Source of the DNA: Atrina japonica
Taxonomy: Eukaryota; Mollusca; Bivalvia; Pterioida; Pinnidae
Length of the DNA stretch: 64,000 nt
Reading direction: 5' to 3'
NCBI GenBank assembly: GCA_030159075.1
Contig: BROG01000075.1
Location: 310,001-374,000 of the forward strand
A program made the translations under genes and the position numbers. The notes beneath the pieces are model-generated. The model saw only the letters and a program-made list of their open reading frames with translations, ran no database searches and was not told the DNA's origin. Positions 14,101 through 23,435 of the stretch are shown here, one piece after another (the first letter of the stretch is position 1; every line of letters starts with the position of its first letter).

Positions 14101-16304
14101 TGGGGGCATAACCCATATAACCTTCCTTAATTGGGCAAACATTCAATGCCAAAAGTCCAAAAATGAGGTTTTAGCAAGGGATGTGTATAGGGTTAATCCT
14201 CATAGAATTTTACAGCAATGTTTTTAATTTTACCATACGTAACTGAATTGTCAATATTCAAATTTTTGGTTTTGGTTATCTGACTTAAATTTTACCCATT
14301 TACTGAAATATATAATTTTGTAAAAGTTTGTGTGGGCAAATGCAAAGTTGGTAAAACAGCACTCATAATTCTTTCTGATTTATGCATAAGTAGGTCATAT
14401 GCAAATGAGAAACTTTTGGATATATAAAAGTAGACAGACATGGGATTGTGTCATAATTAAGATATTTTTGATTAACTGAAAAAAATCAGAATTATAAAGT
14501 CTGCATCATTTTTAATAAGATGCAAAAACTACTGTACTGAAATAATTTCATCTTATTAGTCATATTCTTGGCACGCTGACTGTAAAACAACATAAAATCA
14601 CACGAAAAATGTTAACATGAAACTCATGTTTTGACTTGCAATTGTGAGAGGATCCCTTATTAACCATTCTGCATGAATTAAGTATGTGACAAGTTAGGCC
14701 TATTCCTATTTTCTCTGTGAAAAAAAAGAATGTTCAAACATTTGTTTATCCTATATATAGACCTAACTGTATCCTTTAGCCATTATGGTAAAATGATATT
14801 GAATCAAGTTTAAGGGATATATATTATCATTTTCATACATGAGGGTATTGAATATAAGAAGCAGACACATTGATTATTTTTAGGTAACCATGTGGTTTGA
14901 AAACTTTATATTTGCAATATATGGCTGTTCAGTGTATTGGATTTACACCCACGTATTTTTTTTTGAAATTTGAAAGACATCATACATCAATAACAATGGG
15001 AAACTTTCCCCTTTTAATTTTAATTGTTCAATGCAATTTTATTCATTTTTAGTTATGTATAAGTTCTAAAATAACATTGATAAGCATCTTAATTATATAA
15101 CTTAAGTAGTTTTTTGCAAAAAAATGACTAAACCCCACTTTCAATGTAGAGCAAACAAACTATACTTCCAGCAAAACACACAAATGCCAATGGACAGAAT
15201 ATTATGTATGATTCCTTTGTTGAAAATGTATCCAGGCCAGGAATATTTGTAATATTCAATGGTACTCAAGCGTACCCGGAATATCTAATTACATTTCAGT
15301 GATTTTGTTGTACAGTTTATTTTCATGGATAGACAGAGAGTCGCTAGTTTCATTAAGCTATGATGATAATTTTATAAGTTGATACACTATACTAGAATTA
15401 ATGTTTACTCTAAACTAAAAGTCATTTATTTGTTAAACATAAAACAGTTTGTTTGTGATTCTGTAGCATATCTCAGCATCTACTTGCAATATTTTGATTG
15501 TTCTGCTCCATATATTGAGCTTTTCACCTTATTGTCAGGACATTCTAGGATTGATTTCCAGTCCAGGTCATACCAGAAACTTCTGTAAAACCAATCATGA
15601 TTATTCTTTTGCCAAAGATTCCATTAAATATTGTAATTTCAATTGCATGTGTGTGAAACCAAAATATCAACATGCAACACGTCTCTGTATTTAATCAGTT
15701 CTAAAACCATTTGACAATGTAAAACTATTCAAGGTGTATGCTGTTCAATACATTAGATGTATATAAGAGCTGTTTACTAGTATGAATTTTATACATTTTC
15801 CATAGACTTGTTTTTGTAATTATGTTTTTATGCTTTTATGTACAGTAAAAGCAAATTTGTCTCTAGTTTATACATAATTTCCACCCAGTATACAACAGAT
15901 TAAATTACGTGAATGTATACAATGAACACACATTTACAAAAAGTACCTAGTAAATCATAATTTACTCACAGCATGTCACATACAATTTACCTGTTATCTC
16001 AACTTTTACAGCTACTGTGTATGGAAACGGAGTTTATTTTGCCTTAAATGCGAATTACTCAGCCAGTGATACATATTCTCCGAGGGACATTAGCAGTAAC
16101 AAAAGGATGTACTGGAGTAAGGTTCTGACAGGGGATTTTACTAGGGGCTCAAATGGGATGATTGTACCTCCAGCAAAACACACAAATGCCAATGGACAGA
16201 ATATTATGTATGATTCCATTGTTGATAATGTATCCAGGCCAGGAATATTTGTAATATTCAATGATACTCAAGCATACCCTGAATATCTAATTACATTTCA
16301 GTGA
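1961..16304 (+). CDS. PARP14-like mono-ADP-ribosyltransferase (3' part, seven exons)
   Basis: An intracellular enzyme that should transfer ADP-ribose from NAD+ to proteins. Exons 1961-2146, 4254-4466, 5531-5730, 9942-10353, 11369-11514, 12151-12331 and 16012-16304 join in one frame into 542 residues and a TGA stop. Domain order is the C-terminal part of a macro domain (residues 1 to about 132), a KH-like region (about 133-245), a WWE domain (about 261-333) and a PARP catalytic domain (337-542). The catalytic His is in LWHGT (residue 422) and the Tyr in YGNGVYFA (residue 454). The C-terminus YPEYLITFQ matches the PARP14/15 type, in which the third triad position is hydrophobic rather than Glu, so mono- and not poly-ADP-ribosylation is expected. 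PARP14 proteins normally have two or three macro domains, so the 5' part probably lies beyond position 1. All splice sites are GT-AG. Orthology to a particular vertebrate PARP is not claimed. Confidence 0.9.
2226..2440. repeat. Degenerate (CAGA)n/(CAAA)n tetranucleotide tract
   Basis: About 215 bp built from CAGACAGA and CAGACAAA blocks inside a PARP intron. It is open on both strands only because of its low complexity. Confidence 0.9.
2465..2560. repeat. Dispersed repeat block, related to 28410-28472
   Basis: The block AATCTAATTAAAAACC followed by a CGCTCACCGCTCC run and TTTTCTGATG is matched in reverse complement at about 28420-28472. Beyond it the sequence continues GTCGCATAGAGGATCTAACA, which the other copy lacks. 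Confidence 0.6.
2962..4180. mobile_element. Non-autonomous pogo/Tigger-type (Tc1/mariner) DNA element
   Basis: The left end CAGTCTAACGCCAATTATCC (2962) and the right end GGATAATCGACGTTAGACTG (ending 4180) are imperfect terminal inverted repeats. Each is flanked by TA (2960-2961 and 4181-4182), as expected for Tc1/mariner target duplications. Subterminal ATCCGGA-type blocks repeat inside both ends. The 1219-bp interior has only short ORFs and no visible DDE/D transposase, so it should be a MITE mobilised in trans. It sits in a PARP intron. Confidence 0.85.
4254..4466 (+). CDS. PARP14-like exon b: macro domain, C-terminal part
   Basis: The acceptor TTTTTCTTTTCAG ends at 4253 and the donor GTAAGT starts at 4467. 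With the split Ala codon the junction reads PALGTG-AFGIQPEKIAKY, continuing the macro-domain fold into its last helices and the strand LQEVHVVLFDEKTV. The exon is phase 1 at both ends and 213 bp (71 codons). The tail NEPKTQKKTFINRITNFIGL is a Lys-rich linker. Confidence 0.88.
5357..5470. repeat. 24-bp tandem repeat
   Basis: Between four and five imperfect copies of a TACCTGGAGTATGGTACTAA-TAAA unit lie in the intron just upstream of exon c. The unit is a multiple of three and so gives a short spurious KYLEYGTN-type reading frame. Confidence 0.85.
5531..5730 (+). CDS. PARP14-like exon c: KH-like inter-domain region
   Basis: The acceptor TTTCACTTTACAG ends at 5530 and the donor GTTTGT starts at 5731. 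The exon leaves in phase 0. The segment ITLIFYGRTIKCIERAISKF followed by EVYRSEVMEDPYI has the beta-alpha pattern of the degenerate KH-like modules found between macro and WWE domains in PARP14. No catalytic residue is expected here. Confidence 0.82.
6165..6790. repeat. (TG)-rich minisatellite
   Basis: About 620 bp of imperfect units such as GTGTGCATGTGTAGGTGTAT followed by ATTTGTGA, with unit lengths varying around 24-34 bp. It is located in a PARP intron. Minus-strand ORFs rich in HTHKYTP are artefacts of this repeat. Confidence 0.92.
6795..7096 (-). mobile_element. tRNA-derived SINE, full-length head and tail
   Basis: On the minus strand a tRNA-like head has an A box (TAGTGGCTAAGTG, within 7074-7090) and a B box (GGGTTCAATTCC, at 7038-7049). 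The body runs to a 3' tail about TTCTTGACGGGATATAAAAC followed by an A-rich end near 6795. The tail is shared with the truncated SINE at 50398-50585. Confidence 0.8.
7395..7465 (+). repeat. Degenerate tRNA-like SINE head
   Basis: TAGTGTAGTTGGTAAAGCAT resembles an A box and GGGTTTGTTTCC a weakened B box about 40 bp later. No cloverleaf with a proper acceptor stem is evident, so this is scored as a SINE relic and not a tRNA gene. Confidence 0.4.
8340..8880. repeat. Dispersed repeat with embedded perfect hairpin
   Basis: Repeat-type sequence with TTTGACCTTTTGA-like phrases. In its middle a perfect inverted repeat has 13-bp arms AGGGTCATCCGAC (8481-8493) and GTCGGATGACCCT (8499-8511) and a 5-nt loop, flanked by AATAAT runs. 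It may be the end of, or a nested, mobile element. Confidence 0.55.
8940..9875. repeat. 48-bp minisatellite, about 19-20 copies
   Basis: Nineteen near-identical units and one degenerate unit, each with TTGTCCTCAGACAACTCTTG, TTATCAATGCTGG and CTATGGAGAG. Two units (near 9337 and 9427) lack 6 bp. Each full unit contains a perfect short inverted repeat GAGTTGTC-CTCA-GACAACTC. Because 48 is a multiple of three, several frames stay open on both strands. The array lies in a PARP intron and ends about 65 bp before the next exon. There is no evidence that it is translated. Confidence 0.95.
9942..10353 (+). CDS. PARP14-like exon d: KH-like end plus WWE domain
   Basis: The acceptor TTATTAATTTCAG ends at 9941 and the donor GTTAGC starts at 10354. 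It enters in phase 0 and leaves in phase 1 (412 bp). Residues 200-250 form an alpha-rich linker, KEIQKAVKNHHQKEEEKF. The WWE domain follows: MVEWCFIDITPTG, then INLLLEKEHKKQ, then YIVDFNSYEEYPEDN and RVKVIRK. WWE domains of this kind bind iso-ADP-ribose or related ligands and accompany PARP or ubiquitin-ligase activity. Confidence 0.9.
11369..11514 (+). CDS. PARP14-like exon e: start of the catalytic domain
   Basis: The acceptor AAACTTAACACAG ends at 11368 and the donor GTGAGA starts at 11515. The translation IPPFWSPMDKENVSVVQLKQ followed by DQEYQDVIKEMCQTTGQSFTI matches the N-terminal helix and strand of PARP catalytic domains of the macro-PARP group. The exon leaves in phase 0. Confidence 0.88.
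11610..11735. mobile_element. Short MITE-like palindromic repeat
   Basis: AATAAAACCTTTGGTGGCCA near 11618 and GGTGTCTTTATATACAAGTT-TCACTGTATT at about 11700-11731 are imperfect inverted ends with an (A)AACCT...AGGTTT-like logic also seen at 51545-51716. Internal ATAAAGACCACC blocks repeat. No coding capacity. Confidence 0.5.
12151..12331 (+). CDS. PARP14-like exon f: catalytic His motif
   Basis: The acceptor TTTTGTTTTGGTCAG ends at 12150 and the donor GTATGA starts at 12332. The translation begins VERIQNRMLYQQYTAKKTQM, and VERSLWHGTD carries the NAD+-binding catalytic His, followed by AVASINTYGFNRSYCGKN. It enters in phase 0 and leaves in phase 1. Confidence 0.92.
12655..13335. repeat. Tandem repeat of about 150 bp, five copies
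   Basis: Units start near 12670, 12825, 12970, 13125 and 13250 with TATCGCTATTTCTCAGAAAG and include TTCTCCTTGAGGTCTAG, TGCAGTGTACATTTTCAGG and AATGGCTG. Copy four has lost most of its first third. The flanks (GACGGACGAGGACAAAAGC at about 13484) are typical of mollusc dispersed repeats. The sequence is intronic. Confidence 0.85.
14347..15162 (+). repeat. Segmental or dispersed duplication, partner at 29198-29869
   Basis: A long stretch of the last PARP intron aligns by eye with 29198-29869. Shared blocks include TAAAACAGCACNCATAATTC, TAGGTCATATGCAAAT and AAAAATGACTAAACCCC. The partner is slightly shorter. The shared sequence stops within a few bases of the point where the duplicated PARP exon fragment begins. 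Confidence 0.75.
15163..15350 (+). pseudogene. Truncated duplicate of the PARP terminal exon
   Basis: This block matches 16165-16355, the second half of the last exon plus about 50 bp of 3' flank. It retains the PAKHTNANGQNIMYDS and QAYPEYLITFQ-stop segments, with a few replacements (for example VDN to VEN and FNDT to FNGT). It lacks the first half of the exon, including the catalytic Tyr. The only acceptor-like site upstream (TTTCAATGTAG, 15148) would join it in the wrong frame, so it is a pseudo-exon. Confidence 0.85.
16012..16304 (+). CDS. PARP14-like exon g: catalytic Tyr motif and stop
   Basis: The acceptor TCTCAACTTTTACAG ends at 16011. The split codon gives ATVYGNGVYFALNANYSASD, followed by KRMYWSKVLTGDFTRGS, MIVPPAKHTNANGQNIMYDS and YPEYLITFQ, then TGA at 16302-16304. 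This covers the donor-loop and acceptor-side segments of the PARP catalytic fold. I see no canonical AATAAA in the first 300 bp downstream, so the poly(A) site is unresolved. Confidence 0.93.
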
Positions 16305-16737
16305 TTTTGTTGAACAGTTTATTTTCAAAGGTAGACAGAGAGTGTTTTAAGAAACTGTAAGTGAAATTCATTTTTCAGCACAAGCATATCATTCTGATTC
16401 CTCTAGCATTATAATAGTTTTATGTTGAATTTTGAATTATCTTTTAATACATGTATATCTTGATCAAATTTGATTTTAAAACATTTTGAACTCATTTAAA
16501 CAAATGTTGTATCTGTTATTTAAGGTCACTTTCATTTTTAATTGCTTTTACTTATTGATGCCATATATATTAACCCACTAACCCCTATAGACACATTTGG
16601 ACTGGTCTAAGTTATTGATTTACAGAAGAGTCCGTTGTTTTCCATGGGTTGATGGGTTAAGGATGAAGCAAACTTTTACTGATAACAGTGGGCGATATTA
16701 TCTTACGTAGATATATAGATAAACTACCTAAGGTTTA

Positions 16738-16990
16738 GTAAAATCCATATAACTGGGCGGGATGGAGTCTCATGAACCCTTTCATGACCTGAGTGATTTT
16801 TTTATTTTAGGTAACAAAGCATAACAACATTAAATTACTCTGGCAAGGGTAATTGTTCCTACTTTTTACCATGTCTAATAGTATTAAACGTGGAATAAAA
16901 CGATTTTCTTGTGAAGCTAGTTTTAACTGAAAACTGAATAGAAATGACCATATGATTATCAAAAGGTTACTATGGTTATGTGAATTGGAC
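16738..16990 (+). mobile_element. ~250-bp MITE family, copy A
   Basis: The left end is GTAAAATCCATATAAC and the right end is GGTTATGTGAATTGGAC. The two ends are imperfect inverted repeats (about 11 of 15 bases). Internal landmarks are TGAACCCTTT, a GAATAAAACG block and ATCAAAAGGTTAC. Other copies are at 19162-19409 (same strand), 41854-42113 and 53319-53576 (opposite strand). Confidence 0.75.
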
Positions 16991-17699
16991 ATTTTAACTT
17001 AAAAACAATGTGTAAAGGGGCCGGTAATCCTAATAGAATGACATGGTATGTGTCTATTGCAAAGATTTGATTGAATGACAGACTTTGGACAATAATAGGT
17101 TTTGATACATGTATGTTCTCAAAGTCTTCCACAATGTTAAAGCAACAGCGATGGTTACACCAGTCTCAAGGGAATTCAAATTGCCGTATTCGACACATTA
17201 AGCATCCATGTCCCTCTAAGTGTCCCTCCCCTTTTTTACATACAATCGAGAAACTTTTCTAGCTGGTTGACAATGAAATGTGGACCTGAAAAACTGTAAG
17301 TAACAGTTTATCTGTAGCCCCCAGCAACAATTTATGTTGATAGATATCCCAGTAATAACTACAACAACTTTACCTCTGTGCCTTATTAAAATTAACGGTA
17401 TTATGTCAATTTCACTATTAATTAGCTCCATAAAGTGCCCATCCCATTTTACTGATTATTGTAGCCCCCTGAGTGCTTAATGGGTTGAATATGGTATATA
17501 TTAACGAAACAATACATCCTGTGTTTAGTGGACCTTCTAGTGGATTCTTTTTAAATAAATTGATATTTTAAGCAAAATGAATTCAATTTAAATGTGTATA
17601 TTGTAATTGAAGTCAAGAAAATGAAGGCAATTGGAAGGCAATTTTGGTTTCAGTTTACAGATTTTTCAAATCAAAGAGTTTAATGAAAAAAACTTGGGA

Positions 17700-17734
<35 letters not shown>

Positions 17735-18154
17735 TGCAGAATGTTGAACAGGAACAGGTATATCCATATGGTCTGGACCATATGGTGTGTTGTGCAAAGT
17801 AAATTATGCCTGTATTTGATAACACATTTTATAGTCTGAGCTAAATTTCCTTGTGCCGCTGGTGTTGGCTGATTAAAAAAGAAATGGTTGGTACCCACTA
17901 CTTAAATTTAACATAACGGTATCCTATGTACACCAACTAATTTATCCATGCCCAAGACAAATACAAATTAATCAATATTGTAACAGATATTCGCACTCAA
18001 ATTAATTTGACATTGGTAATGGCAGCCATTTTGAAAGTGGAAGTGAAAGAAAGGGAGCTTTATTGGCTATACTGATTTAGTCTGGCTCCCTGATCGACGA
18101 ATACACACTCATTGATTCTTTACTACAATATACTATATATATACAATATACATA

Positions 18155-18156
<2 letters not shown>

Positions 18157-18213
<57 letters not shown>
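18157..18213. repeat. (TA)n microsatellite
   Basis: Uninterrupted TA dinucleotides. A second tract at 17701-17732 lies 425 bp upstream. Confidence 0.95.
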
Positions 18214-18217
<4 letters not shown>

Positions 18218-18884
18218 GAGTTATTCCCCTTCATGTAACTTGTGAAAAGAGGCGCGAGTATAGTAATGATTACTCACATGACCCAATTTATTGACATTGC
18301 ATGGATAACACAGATTCCTGTAGGAGGAGTATTTTCAAAAACAGAAGCGACCAAACAAAGAATAAAGTATGTAGAAAAGATATGGGATAAACTTTATTCG
18401 TTTTAAATTATATCAATTTAAATATTTTTATTTTGATGATTGTTTGCTCGACAAATTCATTTTGAAATTCCTGACTTTATATGGCTCAGACTATAGATAG
18501 ATTTAGTGTGTAATCTATCACCTTAGTGGAGATTCCTTTTCCTGTTTCTCATTCTTGTATAAAGGTGCAATTACAGTTTTCACTTCTGAATTCCACATTT
18601 TCTGCAAATTCATATATGTATGAAATAAACGAAGAAAATTACTGTTGCAGCAATATAGATTGAATAGAAGGTTGTATATTGTAAGAATTAGTGTCATAAT
18701 CATGAAAATGTTTTGTATATTGTTAATTCAAGTAATTCAAAACTTTGTGAATTATATTCTACAATACACCATTCATTGGTTATTTTTATTTGTTGTTGAC
18801 TGTAGTGAGAAAGTTACCTTTGGGTATTTTTTCAAATTTTAGAATTTATAAACAATTTCTGGTAATAATCACTTTTCTTATATC

Positions 18885-18975
18885 TGCTGCCTTAAAATAT
18901 AAAAAATTTCAGATACCAAAGTATAAATCAGTAGAAAGTCCAGGACATAGATACAAATCTATCATGACAGTTTTA
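18885..18975 (-). repeat. Solo 3'-end fragment of a Penelope-like element
   Basis: The phrase ATTTCAGATACCAAAGTATA followed by a TCCAGGACATAGATACAAAT block recurs at 32845-32990, 38332-38470 and 63625-63725. At 38 kb it is joined to PLE coding sequence, which identifies it as PLE 3' sequence. Confidence 0.6.
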
Positions 18976-19161
18976 TGTATTAGAAAGCAAAAATGGTCTG
19001 ATAATGCAACATAACATTCAGAGGCATAATGTTTAGTTCACCTTGATGAAGATGGTAACGACTGATGTCCTGGTGTTGGTGTCTGTAAAACAGAAAATAA
19101 GTTGTAGTTAGGTTTACCGTATTCTAGTTCTACTGCTTAAGATATCAACTTGTATGGTATG

Positions 19162-19409
19162 GTAAAATCCATATAACTTGATGAGTTTGAGACTTGTGAA
19201 CCCTTTCTTGGCCTGAATTAGTTTAAATTTTGGGTAATACGCCATAATTACAAAGAGTGTATTCATTCTAACTTTTTATCATACCCACTAGTATCCAGTG
19301 CAGAATAAAACACCTTCTAGTGTCGTGAAGTCTGTCATAATCAAAAAGTGAGTATTATCATCTGTATGTAATCAAAAGGTTACTTTGCCCCGCCATCTTA
19401 TGCAGACTT
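19162..19409 (+). mobile_element. ~250-bp MITE family, copy B
   Basis: It begins GTAAAATCCATATAACTTGA and contains TGAACCCTTTCTTGGCCTGA, GAATAAAACACCTTCTAG and ATCAAAAGGTTAC in the same order as copy A. The right terminus is degraded. Confidence 0.75.
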
Positions 19410-20626
19410 GTCAACCTTGAAAATGTTTATCTTCTGTCTTGTGAAGTCATGTGTATCAGACCGACATTATACAGTAAAACCTCTTTATAATGCCCATCAT
19501 TTCATTTGCCACCTTGCTTTACACCACAATTTTTTAAAGTCCATTCTTTCAAGATTTACTTAACCTATCTGGAACAGAATCAATGCGATTTGAAGAAAAA
19601 TATTTCAAATTGTCACAGTTAGGTCAACACTACAGGGGCTGAAAATTTTCTTTCAGCTGCTTAGGTCTAAAACTTTTTTGTTAAATTTTGCCTGTGTCCG
19701 GTCCTCTAACATATGGGTCAAATTACAATAAATCTAAGTCAAATTTTGAATATAATTAATCAATACATATAACAATTATCAAAAGAGAGAACACAAAATT
19801 ATATTAACCAAAATCATATTAGAAAAAGACAACTGATCTTTACAAAGGAAACAAATAAAGTTTAGAAAGAAAGAAATTGACAGAATAGTCATTAACTGAT
19901 TCATACTTGTTAGCTCCTTGGACCCACATAGCAGAAAAATGACACGGAAGTAAAATATGTAGGTCCCGGACCTCGGACTTAAGGAATTTTCAGCCTTTGC
20001 ACTATTTGAAAAAAATACATCCTTTCAAAGTGCGTTAGTGAGGTACATTTATTTACTTTTTTCCAACATTCGCGTATATTATGCTGTAAAATTCCGACAG
20101 GGTATAGACTAAATACAAGTATTTAGTCAATCTGCAAGTCCGTTATACCTTTTGGAAAGCGTTTGGATTTGAGCTAACCTAACCTAACTATTAAATCTTA
20201 CTTTCTAACTCACCAGGACAGAAAACTCGAGTCCAGAGGTGGTGGGGATTAGAGTTAAATGAAAATTTTCATCAATAAAGGTTGTCAAATGCATTTGTCC
20301 CCAGTACCCATTTTGAACATCTGTCAAGGTGAGAAGGATCCATTGCCACTGTTTTTTGCTTACAATGTCCATGCTCAGGAGTTATTATTTTACCGAGGTC
20401 CAGAATGAAAGTATGACTCGGCTGCAGTCAAAACAGTGACGTCATTGGGTGTCCATGCTAAGTGTCCTAAAATGTCTAGGCAAAATCTACATGCCTTTTC
20501 AGAAATTTTGTTTGGCTAAATATCCTGACAGAATATCCAGTCTACATGTAATCTACAAAGTCGGACTAAACATCAGATTTAAGAAGACTATATACTTCCA
20601 TAACTGTGAAGCTAATTATCCTTATA

Positions 20627-20632
20627 TATATA

Positions 20633-20710
<78 letters not shown>
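20627..20710. repeat. (TA)n microsatellite
   Basis: More than 80 bp of TA repeats with one TTAATA interruption, abutting the 3' end of the PLE copy that follows. Confidence 0.95.
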
Positions 20711-20713
<3 letters not shown>

Positions 20714-20992
20714 AAATTGAAGTACCAATCGATAATCAAAACTCAAGTCCATTACAACACGACGAGTTAGATGTGTAAATAGTCACAACTCGAAGAACAA
20801 CTGCTAATCCCACACGGGATAAGACCAGGTGTCCGGAAGGAGTCAGCTTCTTCTGCTGGCATCCCACACACGTTCCATGGAAACCTTTCTTGTCAAATTC
20901 GGTGAAAAGGTCAAGTTTGGTGATAAGGTCAAGTTCGGTGAAAAGCATGATTGGTGAAAGGGAGTCACTGTCTGCAGCCGTGCCTCAGAATA

Positions 20993-21718
20993 CTATCTAA
21001 TTTTTCTGAGAGGGGGACGTTTAACAAGATCCCTGTATCGACCATAACATTTCTTAAACGATGACTCCAAGCGTTCAACGTTACCTTGTGTAAGTAGCTT
21101 ATTGGTTAGTCGTTTTGCTCTCAGAATGAAACCTTCATAAGACGAGCATGTCCTGGCATGTCGTATAAGTTGTGAAATGAAAACGCCATAGGCAGGAGAA
21201 AATGGAATATTTCTACTTAGAAACGGGAAGTTCGTGATATGAAACTTGAAATCGTCGCGTTTGTCATAAAGGGATGTGTAAAGTTGACCGTCCTTTCCAA
21301 TCGACAGGAGTAAATCTAGGTAAAAAGCAGATGTGTTGCTCTCTGTTGTCTCATTGATCTCTAGCTCAATAGGATACATCTGGCCGAGGTAACTGTAAAA
21401 TTCTGAATTATTTATGGACAGAACATCCTCGATATACCTGTAAGTAAAATTGAACCGAGATGCTAGCTGTTTGTTTCCTTTGGAGAGCAGAGACTGTATA
21501 AATTTCGCTTCATATGAATACAAAAAGATGTCAGCCAAGAGAGGTGCACAATTGGTACCAATTGGAATGCCGACAATGTGATGGAAAACTTTTCCCGCAA
21601 AAACCACTAAGATGTTGTCTACTAGAAACCCCAGCATATTGATAATATCGTCTACAGTGTACTTGTTATTGGAATCAGAGTGTTCCTTCACAAAATAAGG
21701 TTCTCCATGACCTAGCAC
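20993..21718 (-). pseudogene. PLE P1 reverse transcriptase palm/thumb fragment
   Basis: A 241-codon open stretch containing VGIPIGTNCAPLLADIFLYS (RT motif B region) and RYIEDVLSINN (motif C, with the first catalytic Asp changed to Glu), then SAFYLDLLLSI, LYDKRDDFKFHITNFPFLS and YGVFISQLIRHARTCSSY, ending at a stop. It is the longest intact PLE reading frame in the window. The Asp to Glu change should abolish or strongly reduce polymerase activity. Confidence 0.88.
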
Positions 21719-22007
21719 TAAATAATTATGTCTGCGATTTCCATTTTTGTATACAAAAGAGTTTTGTATACTAGATGGTAATCTGTTTTTGATAAAGGCT
21801 TAGTTGAGCATTTAGATGACCCCGCAATGAATCGGTGTTTATAGGGATTTTTGTGCATCTTCGGAATCGATAAATATATGGCAACTCAAGCTCCGTGTCA
21901 CTTGTGCGTATTCCAAACGAAGTGAGAACGGATTTATAATTATCTAATATTTCAGAGGTAGAGAAATTGGTCAAAGAGTATGTAGGATTTCCAGGAAGTG
22001 TGTTGAG

Positions 22008-22409
22008 TCAAAGTTCCCCTTGTAAGTTGCTGAAGAAGTATCGCCTGCAGACAAATGTGAAGTTGTTAGATGCTTTGTCAGCACAAACGATGATAAAATT
22101 TTCATGGAGACGGGAAAGTTCTCTGACAACATCAGGGTCACGAAAAATTGAATTGTGTTTTGTGTTGACAGAATGTCTAAGTCGTCGAATTCTTCGTTTA
22201 AGAACATTACTGATCGACTTAATCCACTCTGAAAGAGTATCAAGTTCGACAACTTTCTTAGCCCAGCGTATCGTGTACTCTTGACATACGTCCATAATAA
22301 TTTCAAAGTTTTGGCGCCATGTAAACGAGACAGGTTTCCTACATTTTGGGCCTTTGCATAAAATATCTCTCAGTTTCCTGTTGCGCACAATGTTGAGATC
22401 ACCTGTCAC
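22008..22409 (-). pseudogene. PLE P1 RT N-terminal region
   Basis: A 133-codon fragment beginning TGDLNIVRNRKLRDILCKGP, with SFTWRQNFEIIMD, RRIRRLRHSVNTKHNSIFRD and ENFIIVCADKASNNFTFVC. The ADKASNN segment is a conserved phrase upstream of the RT fingers in these elements. A ~70-bp part (22263-22335) reappears at 22880-22953. Confidence 0.82.
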
Positions 22410-23165
22410 AACATGGCCACATGGAACTTACATGAATTCAGATGTAGAACAGGTACAAGGCGGAATGTTCTGGGAAAAGCTCGGTAAATTGAGTTGCTGA
22501 AGACTTGCTTTGTAATTGAAGATCTTAAAAGCAACTGAACGCGTACAGTTATTGGAAATACATGGTGAATCTTTGTATTGGAATTATGGCGGGATCTTAA
22601 TTTGGACGGCTATTTGGTTCAAAATATTGCTTATATTCAAAGCGTCAATGCCCTTATTAGCAAATTTGACCTTGAAGAACGGGCGATTACTCGTTTCATT
22701 ATGTTCATTAGTCCTGACAGCTTTGAATAATCTGTTGTATGAAATGTCCAAAATGATACCATGAAGTCGATACTCTGGAGAACCAGCATCAGTAAAACAT
22801 ACTGTCATCGTAGCTTTGTACAAGTTATGTATTTTTTTTCAACGGGAGTGAGTACCGTATTGTACGAATATGATGCAACCCAACGTATGGTGTACTCTTC
22901 ACATGCGTCCATAATAATTTCAAAATTTTGGCGCCACGTAAATGAGACAGGTTGACGATTGACAAATGGTAGAAGACCATCGAATATGACATTATGAATC
23001 TCGGGTTTGTTTTATTTCCTTGAGCCATGGCTGTGATGTCTTCTACTGATTCGGCCATATAGATTTTAAAACATTTACTAATTGGCATCCAGGACTGGTA
23101 AGATTCCCTACGCTGTCGACATGGTCGTTGCATTCATATGGTGCAGCAGTTCAAAGCTGTCAAAT

Positions 23166-23435
23166 TCAGTGTTCTTTCTGTTTTCGTCTAAAAGGGGTGC
23201 TTAAGTTGGGATTGTTTGTGGGATGATATATCTTTTCTAAAATACGGACTCTCAGGGAAAGTATAGAATGATCAGGCAGATTAAAATGTCTGTATAGTGA
23301 ATGGTTACCACCATGATTAATCTGGAATCGATGTCCGGATATTCTACTACTCAACCTTCCCTTGGTTTCACCCACATATAATATCCCACAAAAAAAACAT
23401 TCAATAGCGTATACTATGTTGGTAGATTTACACAA
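23166..23435 (-). pseudogene. PLE P1 GIY-YIG endonuclease domain
   Basis: NIVYAIECFFCGILYVGETK supplies the GIY and YIG equivalents (VYA and YVG), followed by LSSRISGHRFQI with the conserved Arg and His, and the downstream HFNLPDHSILSLRVRILEKI. The frame closes at RKQKEH-stop, separating it from the RT blocks. It overlaps the preceding ORF by a few bases, consistent with a frameshift in a once continuous ORF. Confidence 0.85.

Larger units (their letters stand above)
16305..20625. other. Intergenic, repeat-rich; no gene supported
   Basis: Only short ORFs. Contents: two copies of a ~250-bp MITE family (16738-16990 and 19162-19409), (TA)n tracts at 17701-17732 and 18157-18213, a block at 17838-17950 that recurs at 28880-28990, a PLE 3'-end fragment at 18885-18975, and a pogo-like AACCTCTTTATAATGCCCAT block near 19477. 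Confidence 0.6.

Noticed and set aside
15163..15303. Alternative functional terminal exon of the PARP gene
   Set aside because: It lacks the catalytic Tyr half, and the nearest acceptor would read it out of frame.
18112..18294. ORFs rich in IYIYIY at this and other (TA)n tracts
   Set aside because: Direct translation of TA dinucleotide repeats.
20736..20948. Minus-strand ORF with CVGCQQKKLTPSGHLVLSRV, similar to one at 36991-37392
   Set aside because: The similarity is real, but it is DNA-level homology of PLE 3' sequence after the RT stop codon. The frames are not conserved.
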